A stretch of 64,000 nucleotides of DNA from Segatella copri. GTDB lineage: Bacteria > Bacteroidota > Bacteroidia > Bacteroidales > Bacteroidaceae. The translations under genes and the position numbers were made by a program. How positions within the stretch are numbered: position 1 is the stretch's first letter; each line of letters begins with the position of its first letter. The DNA lies in NCBI RefSeq assembly GCF_019249795.2, contig NZ_CP156891.1, positions 1,444,001-1,508,000 on the forward strand. Reading direction: 5' to 3'. Below the pieces are notes generated by a model. It was not told the DNA's origin. It worked only from the letters and a program-made list of their open reading frames with translations, and made no database searches. This document shows positions 34,312-44,137 of this stretch, piece after piece.

Positions 34312-34368
34312 TAAAATATATCGAAGTTATCCAGTTAAACACATGAAGATGCAGATACATCATAGAAG

Positions 34369-34404
34369 AAAAAAAGCATGGACAACCCTCACGGTTATCC
34401 ATGC
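34369..34404 (-). terminator. Enolase terminator
   Basis: GCATGGACAACC (34376-34387) pairs with GGTTATCCATGC (34393-34404) with one mismatch. On the minus strand the stem is followed by a T-rich run (complement of the A-run at 34369-34375). Confidence 0.7.
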
Positions 34405-34493
34405 CCATCTATTTCGTATCTGATCTATTCAGTTATTACTAATTATGTTTTGTTATGGTGAAATTGGTGTTTTCCAATTTCATATCATCATTC

Positions 34494-35816
<1,323 letters not shown>

Positions 35817-35845
35817 TTAATTACGTTAAACATTTTTTCCGAGTG

Positions 35846-35877
35846 CAAATTTAGGTATTATCTGACAAATCTCCAAA
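35846..35877 (-). promoter_or_regulatory. Enolase promoter
   Basis: Minus strand TAAATTTG at 35846-35853 and TTTG at 35874-35877, exactly 20 nt apart, a full consensus match, 45 bp before the eno start. Confidence 0.8.
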
Positions 35878-35971
35878 TTTCGGGCATCATCAAAAGTAGG
35901 TATTCGCCCGAAAATACCTACATATAGGTAAGGAGAGGCATGGAAATTTGAGATGCTACCAAATTGTCATT

Positions 35972-36454
35972 TTATTTTATTTTAATTTTATCAATCAGTC
36001 CTTCGAAATCCTCCTTTTGCATAGCACCCATCTGCACAGATGGTTTGCCTTTCACGGGGATGAAGAGGAAGGTAGGGATGCTGCTGATACCGAAAACAGA
36101 AGCAAGTTCGGACTCCTGGTCGATATCCACCTTATAGAAATCTATCTTGCCGGCATATTTCCCGGCGAGAGATTCCACTACGGGAGCCATCATCTTGCAA
36201 GGACCACACCAGGTGGTATAGAAATCGATGACGGCAGGACGGGAACCGGCGAATACCCATTCATCCGGATGAGCCTCGTAATCCATAATCTTTTTTCTGA
36301 AATCAGATGTGGTGAGATATTGCACCTTGGCAGTTTCAGTTTTCTCAGACTTCTCTTCAGCCGTTTGAGAAGAAACAGCAGGTGCTTTCCTATTCTGTGA
36401 ACAAGAAACAAGAAATGGTAGAAATAAAACAGCTGCTAATATGATTTTCTTCAT
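35972..36454 (-). CDS. Thioredoxin-family lipoprotein
   Basis: A 160-residue protein from the ATG at 36454, chosen because it gives a lipoprotein signal (MKKIILAAVLFLPFLVSCSQ, lipid Cys18). An upstream in-frame ATG at 36547 would mask it. The mature part has a linker, then a thioredoxin domain with WCGPCK and YKVDIDQESELASVFGI, plus a cis-Pro in ISSIPTFLFI. Expected to act as a periplasmic thiol reductase or oxidoreductase anchored to a membrane. Preceded by the SIMPL gene, possibly cotranscribed across a gap of about 100 bp. Confidence 0.88.
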   Translation of the reverse strand: MKKIILAAVLFLPFLVSCSQNRKAPAVSSQTAEEKSEKTETAKVQYLTTSDFRKKIMDYEAHPDEWVFAGSRPAVIDFYTTWCGPCKMMAPVVESLAGKYAGKIDFYKVDIDQESELASVFGISSIPTFLFIPVKGKPSVQMGAMQKEDFEGLIDKIKIK

Positions 36455-36559
36455 AGTTTTTCGTTGTTTTAATTTGAGAAGGTATGCCATTAGGCTATAA
36501 CACACCCTCTTATTACAATTAATCACTAATAAATAATCACTATTCACTAATCACTACTC

Positions 36560-37267
36560 CTAATCCTTCAAAGAATAAGTAACGGTAGTAACAACCCTTA
36601 CCTTTTTAATATATGGAGTATTGGAATCGCGGTCTTCGATAGAGAACTGGCCCTGGTCGGCATTCATAATCTTGTCTATCTTACTCTTGCTGTTCTCAGC
36701 AAACTGGGCAGCAGTCTGCTCAGCATTTTCTATCGCCTCCTGCATCATCTTAGGTTTCATCTGACGGAAGGCAACATACTCATACTTCACCGGATTCTCG
36801 TAACCACCATCCACAATGGCAACCCCCTTCTGGAGCAGATTACCCTGACGGGCAATGATACTGCGGACCAGTTTCACGTTCTTCGATGTAACCGTGATGA
36901 TGGAAGTAATGTTATAACGATAGCCCTGGCGGTTTTCGCCATACCGTTCAGCATTGAGGTCGATGACCACAGGCGCATTCACATTGATTTCATTAGTCTT
37001 TACACCATTCTCCACCAGGAAGTTTCTGATGGTTCTCGTGGTGGCATTGATTTTTTGATAGAGTTCAGGCAGGTCATTGCCTATTTCCTTGGAAACGATA
37101 GGCCACGTCACCTTATCAGCCTCCACCTCCTTTTCGGCAAGGCCTTTCACTACAACCTTTCGATCATTACTAATCACACTTTCAAGTCCCGACTTGATAC
37201 AAAATCCAAGCACGATGATGCCGATGGTTAAAATCACGGCTTGCTTAATACCAGAATTGATGTTCAT
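36560..37267 (-). CDS. SIMPL (DUF541) domain protein
   Basis: A 235-residue protein with an N-terminal membrane anchor or signal (QAVILTIGIIVLGFCI, residues 9-24) and the SIMPL/Oxidative-stress-defence fold: VVVKGLAEKEVEADKVTWPI near residue 38, NATTRTIRNFLVENGVK near 74, and the C-terminal SIEDRDSNTPYIKKVRVVTTVTY. Likely periplasmic. Family function is poorly defined (cell-envelope or oxidative stress). No strong operon link. Confidence 0.85.
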   Translation of the reverse strand: MNINSGIKQAVILTIGIIVLGFCIKSGLESVISNDRKVVVKGLAEKEVEADKVTWPIVSKEIGNDLPELYQKINATTRTIRNFLVENGVKTNEINVNAPVVIDLNAERYGENRQGYRYNITSIITVTSKNVKLVRSIIARQGNLLQKGVAIVDGGYENPVKYEYVAFRQMKPKMMQEAIENAEQTAAQFAENSKSKIDKIMNADQGQFSIEDRDSNTPYIKKVRVVTTVTYSLKD

Positions 37268-37443
37268 AATTAGTCCTCCATTATTAAGTTGTTAAAATTG
37301 AATTTCCATTCTATCTCAGATTGAGTTGCAATTTGAGTTTTCAAAGATACAATAAAAATATAGAAAAACGACACTTTATAATGATAAAATATGCTAAAAC
37401 AGCCCATATCAACCCATAAGCACCATTTTTTCTGCCAAAAAGC

Positions 37444-37474
37444 TTGCATATATTACCAAAAAAAACTACCTTTG
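37444..37474 (+). promoter_or_regulatory. Promoter of the NhaC-type antiporter gene
   Basis: TTG at 37444-37446 and TACCTTTG at 37467-37474, 20 nt apart. The start site would be near 37481, so translation must begin at 37490, not at the in-frame ATG at 37391 upstream of the promoter. Confidence 0.7.
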
Positions 37475-37489
37475 CCCAAAAACAATAAA

Positions 37490-39118
37490 ATGGATTACAA
37501 CATGATTGGGACCGCATGGTCGTTACTGCCTCCTATCGTCGCCATCGCTCTGGCGCTGAAGACAAAGGAGGTCTATTCTTCTCTTTTTATCGGTATCATA
37601 CTGGGTGCCGTTCAATATTGCATTTCGATGGGAACAGGTTTCGACGGATTCCTCGTTCACCTGACAAACCACACTGTAGGTGAAGGCGATGATGCCAAGG
37701 CATACGGTTTGATACATTGTCTTTCCGACCCATGGAACGTGGGCATTCTGGTATTCCTGGTGGTGTTGGGCAGCATCGTTTCACTGATGAACAAGGCGGG
37801 AGGTTCGGCAGCTTTCGGCCGTTGGGCTTCCAAGCACGTACACTCGAAGGTTGGCGTACAGATTGCTACCATCCTGCTCGGTATCCTGATATTCATCGAC
37901 GATTACTTCAACTGCCTTACGGTGGGTTCGGTGATGCGGCCTATCGCCGTGCGCAATGGTGTTACCAAGGAGAAACTGGCTTATCTCATCGACTCTACAG
38001 CCGCTCCGGTCTGCATCATCTCCCCTATCTCGAGTTGGGCAGCTGCGGTATCGGGGTTCGTATCGGGCGGTGAGAACGGACTGGCGCTTTTCTGCAAGGC
38101 GATACCTTTTAACTTCTACGCTTTCTTTACCATCCTCTTTATGTTTGGCATCGTGATACTGGGCTTCGACTTCAAGGCGATGAGCAAGTATGATGCAAGA
38201 CTGAAGGAATGGTACGAGCGAACCAATGGCGGAAAACTCGATGAAGTGAGTGATACCAAACTGCAGATTGTTGAGCACGGTGTGGGAGCCAAACAGGAAG
38301 AGGATTCCAAGAACAAGGGAACCGTGAGCGACCTGGTGATACCAATCATCATGCTGATTATCTTCTGCATGGCGGGCATGGTATATTCGGGCGGATTCTT
38401 CGATGCCGATAATGCCAACTATCTCAACTTTGTAGATGCCTTTGCTGCGAGCAATGCCTCTGTGGGCTTGGTAATCGGTTCATTGGCTGCTCTGATTCTT
38501 ACCATCATGATGTTTACTATTCGCAAGACCTTGCCTTTCGATGAGGCGATGAGTAGTCTCATCAAGGGTTTTGAGGCGATGGTACCAGCCATTCTGATTC
38601 TTACTTTGGCATGGACGCTGAAGAGTATGACCGACTCGCTGGGTGCGGCAGAATATGTATCATCGGTTGTAGCGAGCAGTGCCTCAGAACTTCAGATGCT
38701 TCTTCCGGGCATCATCTTCCTGGTAGCAGGCTTCCTGGCATTTGCAACGGGTACCTCCTGGGGAACCTTCGGTATTCTGATTCCTATCTGCATCGCCGTA
38801 TTCCCTGGTGCTGATCCTTTGCGCATCATCTCTATCTCGGCATGTATGGCTGGAGCGGTATGTGGCGACCATATCTCTCCTATCAGCGATACCACCATCA
38901 TGGCGAGTGCAGGAGCGGAATGCAAGCATGTACATCATGTATCATCACAGTTGCCTTACGCCCTGACTGTAGCCTTTGTGAGTTTCCTCACCTTCATTGT
39001 GGCGGGATTCACTCATACGCTGGGTATGGTAACGAGTGCCATCATCTCGTGGATATTCGGTGTTGCCATGCTCTGTTTTGCTTTATTTTATTTAAATAAG
39101 CGCCAAAAAGTTAAATAG
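37490..39118 (+). CDS. NhaC-family Na+/H+ antiporter
   Basis: A 542-residue inner-membrane antiporter from the ATG at 37490 (MDYNMIGTAWSLLPPIVAI). About twelve hydrophobic helices. Family motifs are VLGSIVSLMNKAGGSAAFGRW near residue 92, GILIFIDDYFNCLTVG near 127, STAAPVCIISPISSWAA near 170, and ATGTSWGTFGILIPI with GDHISPISDTTIMASAGA near 425-475. A cytoplasmic loop at 240-270 is polar. Exchanges Na+ (or a related substrate) for H+. Single gene with its own promoter. Confidence 0.9.
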   Translation: MDYNMIGTAWSLLPPIVAIALALKTKEVYSSLFIGIILGAVQYCISMGTGFDGFLVHLTNHTVGEGDDAKAYGLIHCLSDPWNVGILVFLVVLGSIVSLMNKAGGSAAFGRWASKHVHSKVGVQIATILLGILIFIDDYFNCLTVGSVMRPIAVRNGVTKEKLAYLIDSTAAPVCIISPISSWAAAVSGFVSGGENGLALFCKAIPFNFYAFFTILFMFGIVILGFDFKAMSKYDARLKEWYERTNGGKLDEVSDTKLQIVEHGVGAKQEEDSKNKGTVSDLVIPIIMLIIFCMAGMVYSGGFFDADNANYLNFVDAFAASNASVGLVIGSLAALILTIMMFTIRKTLPFDEAMSSLIKGFEAMVPAILILTLAWTLKSMTDSLGAAEYVSSVVASSASELQMLLPGIIFLVAGFLAFATGTSWGTFGILIPICIAVFPGADPLRIISISACMAGAVCGDHISPISDTTIMASAGAECKHVHHVSSQLPYALTVAFVSFLTFIVAGFTHTLGMVTSAIISWIFGVAMLCFALFYLNKRQKVK

Positions 39119-39129
39119 TTCTTAATTTA

Positions 39130-39161
39130 TTTGTATATTTGAAATATTTTCAATATCTTTG
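39130..39161 (+). promoter_or_regulatory. Rubrerythrin promoter
   Basis: TTTG at 39130-39133 and TATCTTTG at 39154-39161, exactly 20 nt apart, 48 bp before the ATG. Confidence 0.75.
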
Positions 39162-39209
39162 CATAAGAATTTAATAAAGAACATATTAACATTATAAAAA
39201 GAAGACATT

Positions 39210-39752
39210 ATGAAGGAATTAAAAGGAACAAAGACAGAGAAGAACCTCCAGGAGGCTTTCGCTGGTGAGTCACAGGCTCGTAACAAATATACCTATTTTG
39301 CAAGCAAAGCAAAGAAGGACGGTTTTGTACAGATAGCTAATATCTTTGAGGAGACAGCTGCTAACGAGAAGGAGCACGCTAAGTTGTGGTTCAAGTATCT
39401 GGAGGGCGGTGCTATCCAGGATACAGAGAAGAACCTGGAAGCTGCTGCCAATGGTGAGCACGATGAGTGGACCGATATGTATCCACGCATGGCAAAGGAG
39501 GCTCGCGAAGAAGGTTTCGAGGAGATTGCAGCTAAGTTTGAGATGGTTGCTGAAATCGAGAAGCACCACGAGGAGCGTTATCGCAAGCTCTTGAAGAACG
39601 TACAAGACAAGCTCGTCTTCTCTCGTGACGGCGACTGCATCTGGCAGTGCTCTAACTGCGGACATATCGTAGTAGGCAAGAAGGCTCCTGAGGTTTGTCC
39701 AGTCTGCAACCACCCACAGAGCTACTTCCAGATTGAAGCACAGAATTACTAA
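39210..39752 (+). CDS. rbr: Rubrerythrin
   Basis: A 180-residue cytoplasmic peroxide-reducing protein protecting anaerobes from oxidative stress. The ferritin-like diiron domain shows [15 protein letters not shown] and [11 protein letters not shown], then ECs in [26 protein letters not shown]-terminal rubredoxin-like iron site has CSNCGH and CPVCNH. Strong promoter and terminator suggest high, single-gene expression. Confidence 0.97.
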   Translation: MKELKGTKTEKNLQEAFAGESQARNKYTYFASKAKKDGFVQIANIFEETAANEKEHAKLWFKYLEGGAIQDTEKNLEAAANGEHDEWTDMYPRMAKEAREEGFEEIAAKFEMVAEIEKHHEERYRKLLKNVQDKLVFSRDGDCIWQCSNCGHIVVGKKAPEVCPVCNHPQSYFQIEAQNY

Positions 39753-39796
39753 TTCTTGCTTGAGACGAAATATCTAACAGAACATATATAAATAAG

Positions 39797-39835
39797 AGAG
39801 GGTGTGTCATGGCCTTATGACACACCCTCTTTTTT
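39797..39835. terminator. Strong bidirectional terminator, rbr/mutY
   Basis: AGAGGGTGTGTCAT (39797-39810) pairs perfectly with ATGACACACCCTCT (39817-39830), with a T-run to 39835 on the plus strand. It also serves the convergent mutY end. Confidence 0.88.
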
Positions 39836-40883
39836 ATGATTTAGCTTGAACCATTTCCAACATGATTTCTATCAACCTTGGAACACCATACTGTTCTACC
39901 TCGTCCTCTTTCACCCAGATATAATCATCAGGGAGCAGGGGGCGGGTTTCTGTTTCCTGCAGATAGAAGTCGGCAAGGAGGATGCGATGGGTAAGTACAT
40001 GCTTCACATCCTTAGCCAGGAGAAGAGGATTATGGACAAAGGCAGGCAGTTGCGGAGCATCTGATGCGTTATATGGTTCCCACAATCCTTGCCAGATATC
40101 ACCCTCGCCGCGACGGTGGATAGCCACTTCGCCTTTACACCTTATATATATATAGGAGAGATGGCGCGTTTTTACCTTCAGTGTCTTGTTCTTCACCGGC
40201 AACTCCTCTACCCTTCCAGTCCTCAACGCCTCACAGGTTTCGGCAAGCGGACAGACAAGACATTTTGGAGATTGGGGAGTGCACTGGATAGCTCCGAAAT
40301 CCATCATGCCCTGGTTGTAGGCAGCAGCAGGCGATAATGCTGTATCAGAAAGTTGCTGAGCAGACGAAGCAGGCAAGAGTGATTGAGCCAACGCAGCAAA
40401 CTCTTTTTTCCCCTGCGTTGAGTTGATAGGAGTATCTATTCCGAAGTAACGTGAAAGAACCCGATACACATTGCCATCTACTACTGCCGCCGGAATATCA
40501 AAGGCAAAAGAACCGATGGCTGCTGCAGTATAATCGCCCACCCCTTTCAGGGCTTTGATACCTTCAAGCGTATCAGGGAAATGACCGAGCTCTACTATCT
40601 GTCTGGCAGCAGCATGAAGGTTGCGGGCTCGCGAGTAATACCCCAATCCCTGCCAGAGTTTCAAGACATCATCCTCGCTGGCTGCAGCCAAGTCTTCAAC
40701 CTTGGGATAGGTCTTCATGAACCGCTCCCAATATTCCCATCCCTGTGCGATGCGGGTTTGCTGAAGGATGATTTCGCTCAGCCAGATGGCATAAGGATCC
40801 TTGGTTTCGCGCCAAGGCAAATCCCTACCATTCTCACGAAACCAACGGATAATGACAGCCGAAAAACTATTCATAAAATTCAA
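39834..40883 (-). CDS. mutY: A/G-specific adenine DNA glycosylase
   Basis: Removes adenine opposite 8-oxoguanine. A 349-residue protein: catalytic-Glu helix SEIILQQTRI near residue 36, helix-hairpin-helix LKGVGDYTAAAIGSFAF near 110 with the catalytic Asp in VVDGNVYRVLSRYFGI, and the iron-sulfur CTPQSPKCLVCPLAETC near 202. The C-terminal ~120 residues are the NUDIX-like 8-oxoG-recognition domain. Downstream of the MscS gene with a 12-bp gap, so probably cotranscribed. Confidence 0.96.
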   Translation of the reverse strand: MNFMNSFSAVIIRWFRENGRDLPWRETKDPYAIWLSEIILQQTRIAQGWEYWERFMKTYPKVEDLAAASEDDVLKLWQGLGYYSRARNLHAAARQIVELGHFPDTLEGIKALKGVGDYTAAAIGSFAFDIPAAVVDGNVYRVLSRYFGIDTPINSTQGKKEFAALAQSLLPASSAQQLSDTALSPAAAYNQGMMDFGAIQCTPQSPKCLVCPLAETCEALRTGRVEELPVKNKTLKVKTRHLSYIYIRCKGEVAIHRRGEGDIWQGLWEPYNASDAPQLPAFVHNPLLLAKDVKHVLTHRILLADFYLQETETRPLLPDDYIWVKEDEVEQYGVPRLIEIMLEMVQAKS

Positions 40884-40895
40884 TGTTCAAAGTAA

Positions 40896-42167
40896 TTACT
40901 GTTCCGGATATTGCTCGTAAATCTTCAGGCCGAACTCATTCGCCAAGGCATAGGCATGCTCCATGATATCGGCGAGAATGTGCTCATAATTCACCCATAC
41001 CTTATCCTTAATGAAGAAATAGAACTCGATAGGGAGACCGCATTGCGTGGCTTCCATGTGGCGCACCATCAATGTGAGATCGGTATTGACCTCCGGACGC
41101 TGGCGCAGATACTTCTCCATGAATTTACGGTAAAGCTGGAGATTGGTAGGAGCAAGGGCTGCAGGATTCTTTAAATCCTCAATATCCTTCCCCTCTTGTA
41201 TATCTTTATCTATCGCCTTCTGCAACGACTCCTTCAACTTAAACGAATCTTCGGTAGCGAAATGCTTGGTAAGCAGATTACGTTTTAATGTCTCATCCAC
41301 CAGACGGACACTACGAAAATCGAAGTAAACCACGCGCTTCACTCTTCGTCCACCACTCTTCTGCATACCAATCCAGTTCTGGAACGAACCATTCACCAGG
41401 GTAATAGGCGAAATGGTAACGATGGTGTTATCAAAGTTGCGCACCTTCACGGTCGTGAGAGACATATCCTCAACAATACCATTGGCATCCACCGACTTCA
41501 CCGTAATCCAGTCGCCCTTATGCAACATATCATTGCTGGTAAGACGCACACCAGCCGCCAATCCCGTGATGGTATCCTTGAAGACCAGCATCAGGACAGC
41601 CGAGGTAGCACCTAAACCGGCAAAGAGGGTCATCGGACTCTTGCCCAGCAGGATGGCAACCACCACCACGCCAGCCACAAAGAGCATCAATACCCTGAGA
41701 ACACCGCAGAAAGTATGGAAATACTGCTGAGCCGACGAGCGTCGTTCCTGAGAATCCTCCAGTCCTTTGAAAGACCCGATGAAGACCAGAGCCGTACGCA
41801 CCGACATCACCACGATATAGATGCCCGTGGCCCGCTCCAATATCTCTTTGAATATCGGATACTCCAGATAAATCAGCGGCATAAGCGACCATATCACCAC
41901 AGCCGGCACAATATGGCAAGCCGAGGTGAGCACCTTCTTGTTCAGCAGCACATCATCCCAAGTGATGTCCGTCTTATCAGTAATCTTACTGATGAGCGGA
42001 ACTAGTATCTTGCGACACAGGAAATCGCTCAGCATCGCCAAGAGGATGGCAGTAATGGTGAGCAAAATATGGCGCAGCATGGGCACAAAATCGCCAGTGA
42101 CTCCTGCCCATGTTATCATTTCATCTACAAACTTACGAATTTCCTCCATAAAACTATTAACTATCAA
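40896..42167 (-). CDS. MscS-family mechanosensitive channel
   Basis: A 423-residue membrane channel giving osmotic protection. Several N-terminal helices (residues ~28-185) are followed by the MscS pore and beta domain: FAGLGATSAVLMLVFKDTI near 185, then SNDMLHKGDWITV and GIVEDMSLTTVKVRNFDNTIVTI near 225-255. The C-terminal alpha/beta domain is longer than in E. coli MscS, resembling the YbdG/YbiO type. It lies in a run with dacB and mutY on the same strand. Confidence 0.9.
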   Translation of the reverse strand: MIVNSFMEEIRKFVDEMITWAGVTGDFVPMLRHILLTITAILLAMLSDFLCRKILVPLISKITDKTDITWDDVLLNKKVLTSACHIVPAVVIWSLMPLIYLEYPIFKEILERATGIYIVVMSVRTALVFIGSFKGLEDSQERRSSAQQYFHTFCGVLRVLMLFVAGVVVVAILLGKSPMTLFAGLGATSAVLMLVFKDTITGLAAGVRLTSNDMLHKGDWITVKSVDANGIVEDMSLTTVKVRNFDNTIVTISPITLVNGSFQNWIGMQKSGGRRVKRVVYFDFRSVRLVDETLKRNLLTKHFATEDSFKLKESLQKAIDKDIQEGKDIEDLKNPAALAPTNLQLYRKFMEKYLRQRPEVNTDLTLMVRHMEATQCGLPIEFYFFIKDKVWVNYEHILADIMEHAYALANEFGLKIYEQYPEQ

Positions 42168-42188
42168 CTATAAACTATCAACTAACGC

Positions 42189-43472
42189 TCACGGTTGGCA
42201 GAGCAAAGTACATACTTTATCTGCAAAGTGTCTGGCATTATTGCCATGCATGATACCATTGTTGATGATGGCGAAACAGAGCTCATGACCATTGGCTGCG
42301 GTACAGTAACCCGCCAATGAGATGATGCCCGTCAGCGTACCCGTCTTTGCTTTCACATTGCCATGCACAAAACTGTTCTTCATACGCTTCTTCAACGTAC
42401 CGTCAACCCCACCGATAGGCAGCGAATGCTTCAGATGGTCCATGATATTACCGTTGAGATAAGCATAACGCAGCAGTTTCACCTCCAGTTCGGCACTGAG
42501 ATAATTATAGAGCGAAAGTCCCGAGCCGTCAGCCAGTTTATATCTTGCCGGATCGAGTCCTATCTTGCGGATAAGCTGTCTTTCCACATTCCGGGCACTC
42601 TTGGCACTCGCCCATTTATTGCCCGTAGAAGCCGCAATCTGATAATACATGCTCTCGGCATAGAGATTGTCACTCTCCTTCATCATCTTGTGCAGAATCT
42701 GATCCATCGTATGGAATCGGGTACAGACCGTAAAGGCACTCGCAGGGCAAGTCTTCTCTGAAGCCCCAAAGCAGGAATATTCGATGCCTTCCTCACGGAG
42801 CTTGGCAAGAAACTTATCCATAAAGATGTCCTTGCGCTGGAATACCAGTGGCGAAAGCACCGGATTGTCATCATCCCAGCACCAGCCTTCACCCAACAAA
42901 TCAGCATCCTTCAAAGAACGGTCGGCATAGATGCTGCCACGGATGGTGTCAACACCCATATCCTTCAGACTATTGACAAATGCCGACATATCATCGCTGT
43001 TGAAACGGGGATCCATACCGCCTATACAATAGACATCACCCGTCAACACCCCATTCTCAATGGTACCGGTATATTTCAGAGTGGTTTTAAACTGGTAAGA
43101 ACCGCCCAACTTATCGAGCGCCGTAATGGCAGTCAGGAGCTTCATCGTACTTGCCGGACGCATCAGCTGCCGTTCATTTCTCTGATAGATACAAGAGTCA
43201 GCAGACAGGTCCCAGACCATCAGTCCTACCTGTGATGTTTCGAACATCTTGCTTTCAAGGAGTTTATCAATACCCACCTTCACCGATTCGGGCCAAGGAA
43301 ATTTCTGCGTCAGCGTATCCGCTGCCAGGGAGTCAACGAGTGTAGAGTCGGAAACATCTTCCTCATCAACCGTTTCTGTTCCCTCATCTTCAATCACATT
43401 CTGGGCCTGCACCGGTACAGAGATCCATACCATCATCAGACCCAACATCATATATATTATCTTTTTCATCAC
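42189..43472 (-). CDS. dacB: D-alanyl-D-alanine carboxypeptidase (PBP4/DacB type)
   Basis: A 427-residue periplasmic peptidase S13 that trims peptidoglycan. Signal peptide MMKKIIYMMLGLMMVWISVP. The penicillin-binding motifs are in order: SxxK as STMK (108-111), SxN as SDN (267-269) and KTG at 376-378. An acidic Glu/Asp-rich linker spans 28-55. Slightly shorter than E. coli DacB but all catalytic motifs are present. Downstream of the 134-aa gene by 27 bp. Confidence 0.93.
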   Translation of the reverse strand: MMKKIIYMMLGLMMVWISVPVQAQNVIEDEGTETVDEEDVSDSTLVDSLAADTLTQKFPWPESVKVGIDKLLESKMFETSQVGLMVWDLSADSCIYQRNERQLMRPASTMKLLTAITALDKLGGSYQFKTTLKYTGTIENGVLTGDVYCIGGMDPRFNSDDMSAFVNSLKDMGVDTIRGSIYADRSLKDADLLGEGWCWDDDNPVLSPLVFQRKDIFMDKFLAKLREEGIEYSCFGASEKTCPASAFTVCTRFHTMDQILHKMMKESDNLYAESMYYQIAASTGNKWASAKSARNVERQLIRKIGLDPARYKLADGSGLSLYNYLSAELEVKLLRYAYLNGNIMDHLKHSLPIGGVDGTLKKRMKNSFVHGNVKAKTGTLTGIISLAGYCTAANGHELCFAIINNGIMHGNNARHFADKVCTLLCQP

Positions 43473-43499
43473 AATCAGTTCACCTGAACTTAAAAGAAA

Positions 43500-43904
43500 T
43501 TATTTATTTTTGATTCTCTCCATAAACGCCTCTTCATTATCCGGCTGAACGGTCACAATATTCTTATGTCCGTATTCGATGACCACACAATGGTCTAATC
43601 CGAAGAAAGTCTTGGCGATGTGTACATCAATGACATCACATAGCGGCACATTTCTGTTGGAAGAGAACCTGCCCTCATTGATGATGAGATATTCCATCTC
43701 CTCATCCAGGTCTATCGGTTTTACCATCTTGAAGGTATAGGTTGTATTCAGTATGCGCTCTATCATGCCCACGATGATGATAGCCACAAAGATGCCGATG
43801 ATAGCCAGTTTGACCCAGAAGAAATAGAGAGCCAGGATTGCAAACACCGCCACACCGATACGTGCCGTCAGCGTAAAGCGCTTATGAAAAGTTCTATCTG
43901 CCAT
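43500..43904 (-). CDS. Small membrane protein with PH-like (bPH) C-terminal domain
   Basis: A 134-residue protein with two adjacent N-terminal membrane helices (TARIGVAVFAILALYFFWVK and AIIGIFVAIIIVGMIERI). A soluble part of ~85 residues has a beta-rich pattern (YLIINEGRFSSNRNVPLCDVIDVHI ... HCVVIEYGHKNIVTVQPDNEEAF), typical of the bacterial PH/DUF304-like domain. Function unknown. First gene of a run with dacB, mscS-like and mutY. An exact TAATTTTG box lies at 43988-43995. Confidence 0.7.
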   Translation of the reverse strand: MADRTFHKRFTLTARIGVAVFAILALYFFWVKLAIIGIFVAIIIVGMIERILNTTYTFKMVKPIDLDEEMEYLIINEGRFSSNRNVPLCDVIDVHIAKTFFGLDHCVVIEYGHKNIVTVQPDNEEAFMERIKNK

Positions 43905-43987
43905 AACTTTGATTTATTACCTTATATTATTGTCGTTTTTACGACCGTTTGATAGTCTAAAAGACTATATAACCTTAAATTTCGCTG

Positions 43988-43995
43988 CAAAATTA
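43988..43995 (-). promoter_or_regulatory. -7 box for the 134-aa/dacB run
   Basis: Minus strand TAATTTTG, exact TAnnTTTG, 84 bp before the start at 43904. No clear -33 element. Confidence 0.45.
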
Positions 43996-44037
43996 CAAAA
44001 AATCCCTCTCTTATTACTCATTTTAAAGATTAATTAT

Positions 44038-44045
44038 TACTTTTG
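44038..44045 (+). promoter_or_regulatory. -7 box for nadB
   Basis: TACTTTTG, exact TAnnTTTG, 93 bp before the nadB start and divergent from the minus-strand box at 43988. The -33 element is not evident. Confidence 0.5.
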
Positions 44046-44137
44046 CAACGAATTAAGAATTAATTCTGAGAGAATGGGGTTGTTTTATAGATAAAAACAC
44101 CTGTTCTTAATATTGAAATTAGATAAGAATAAACTCA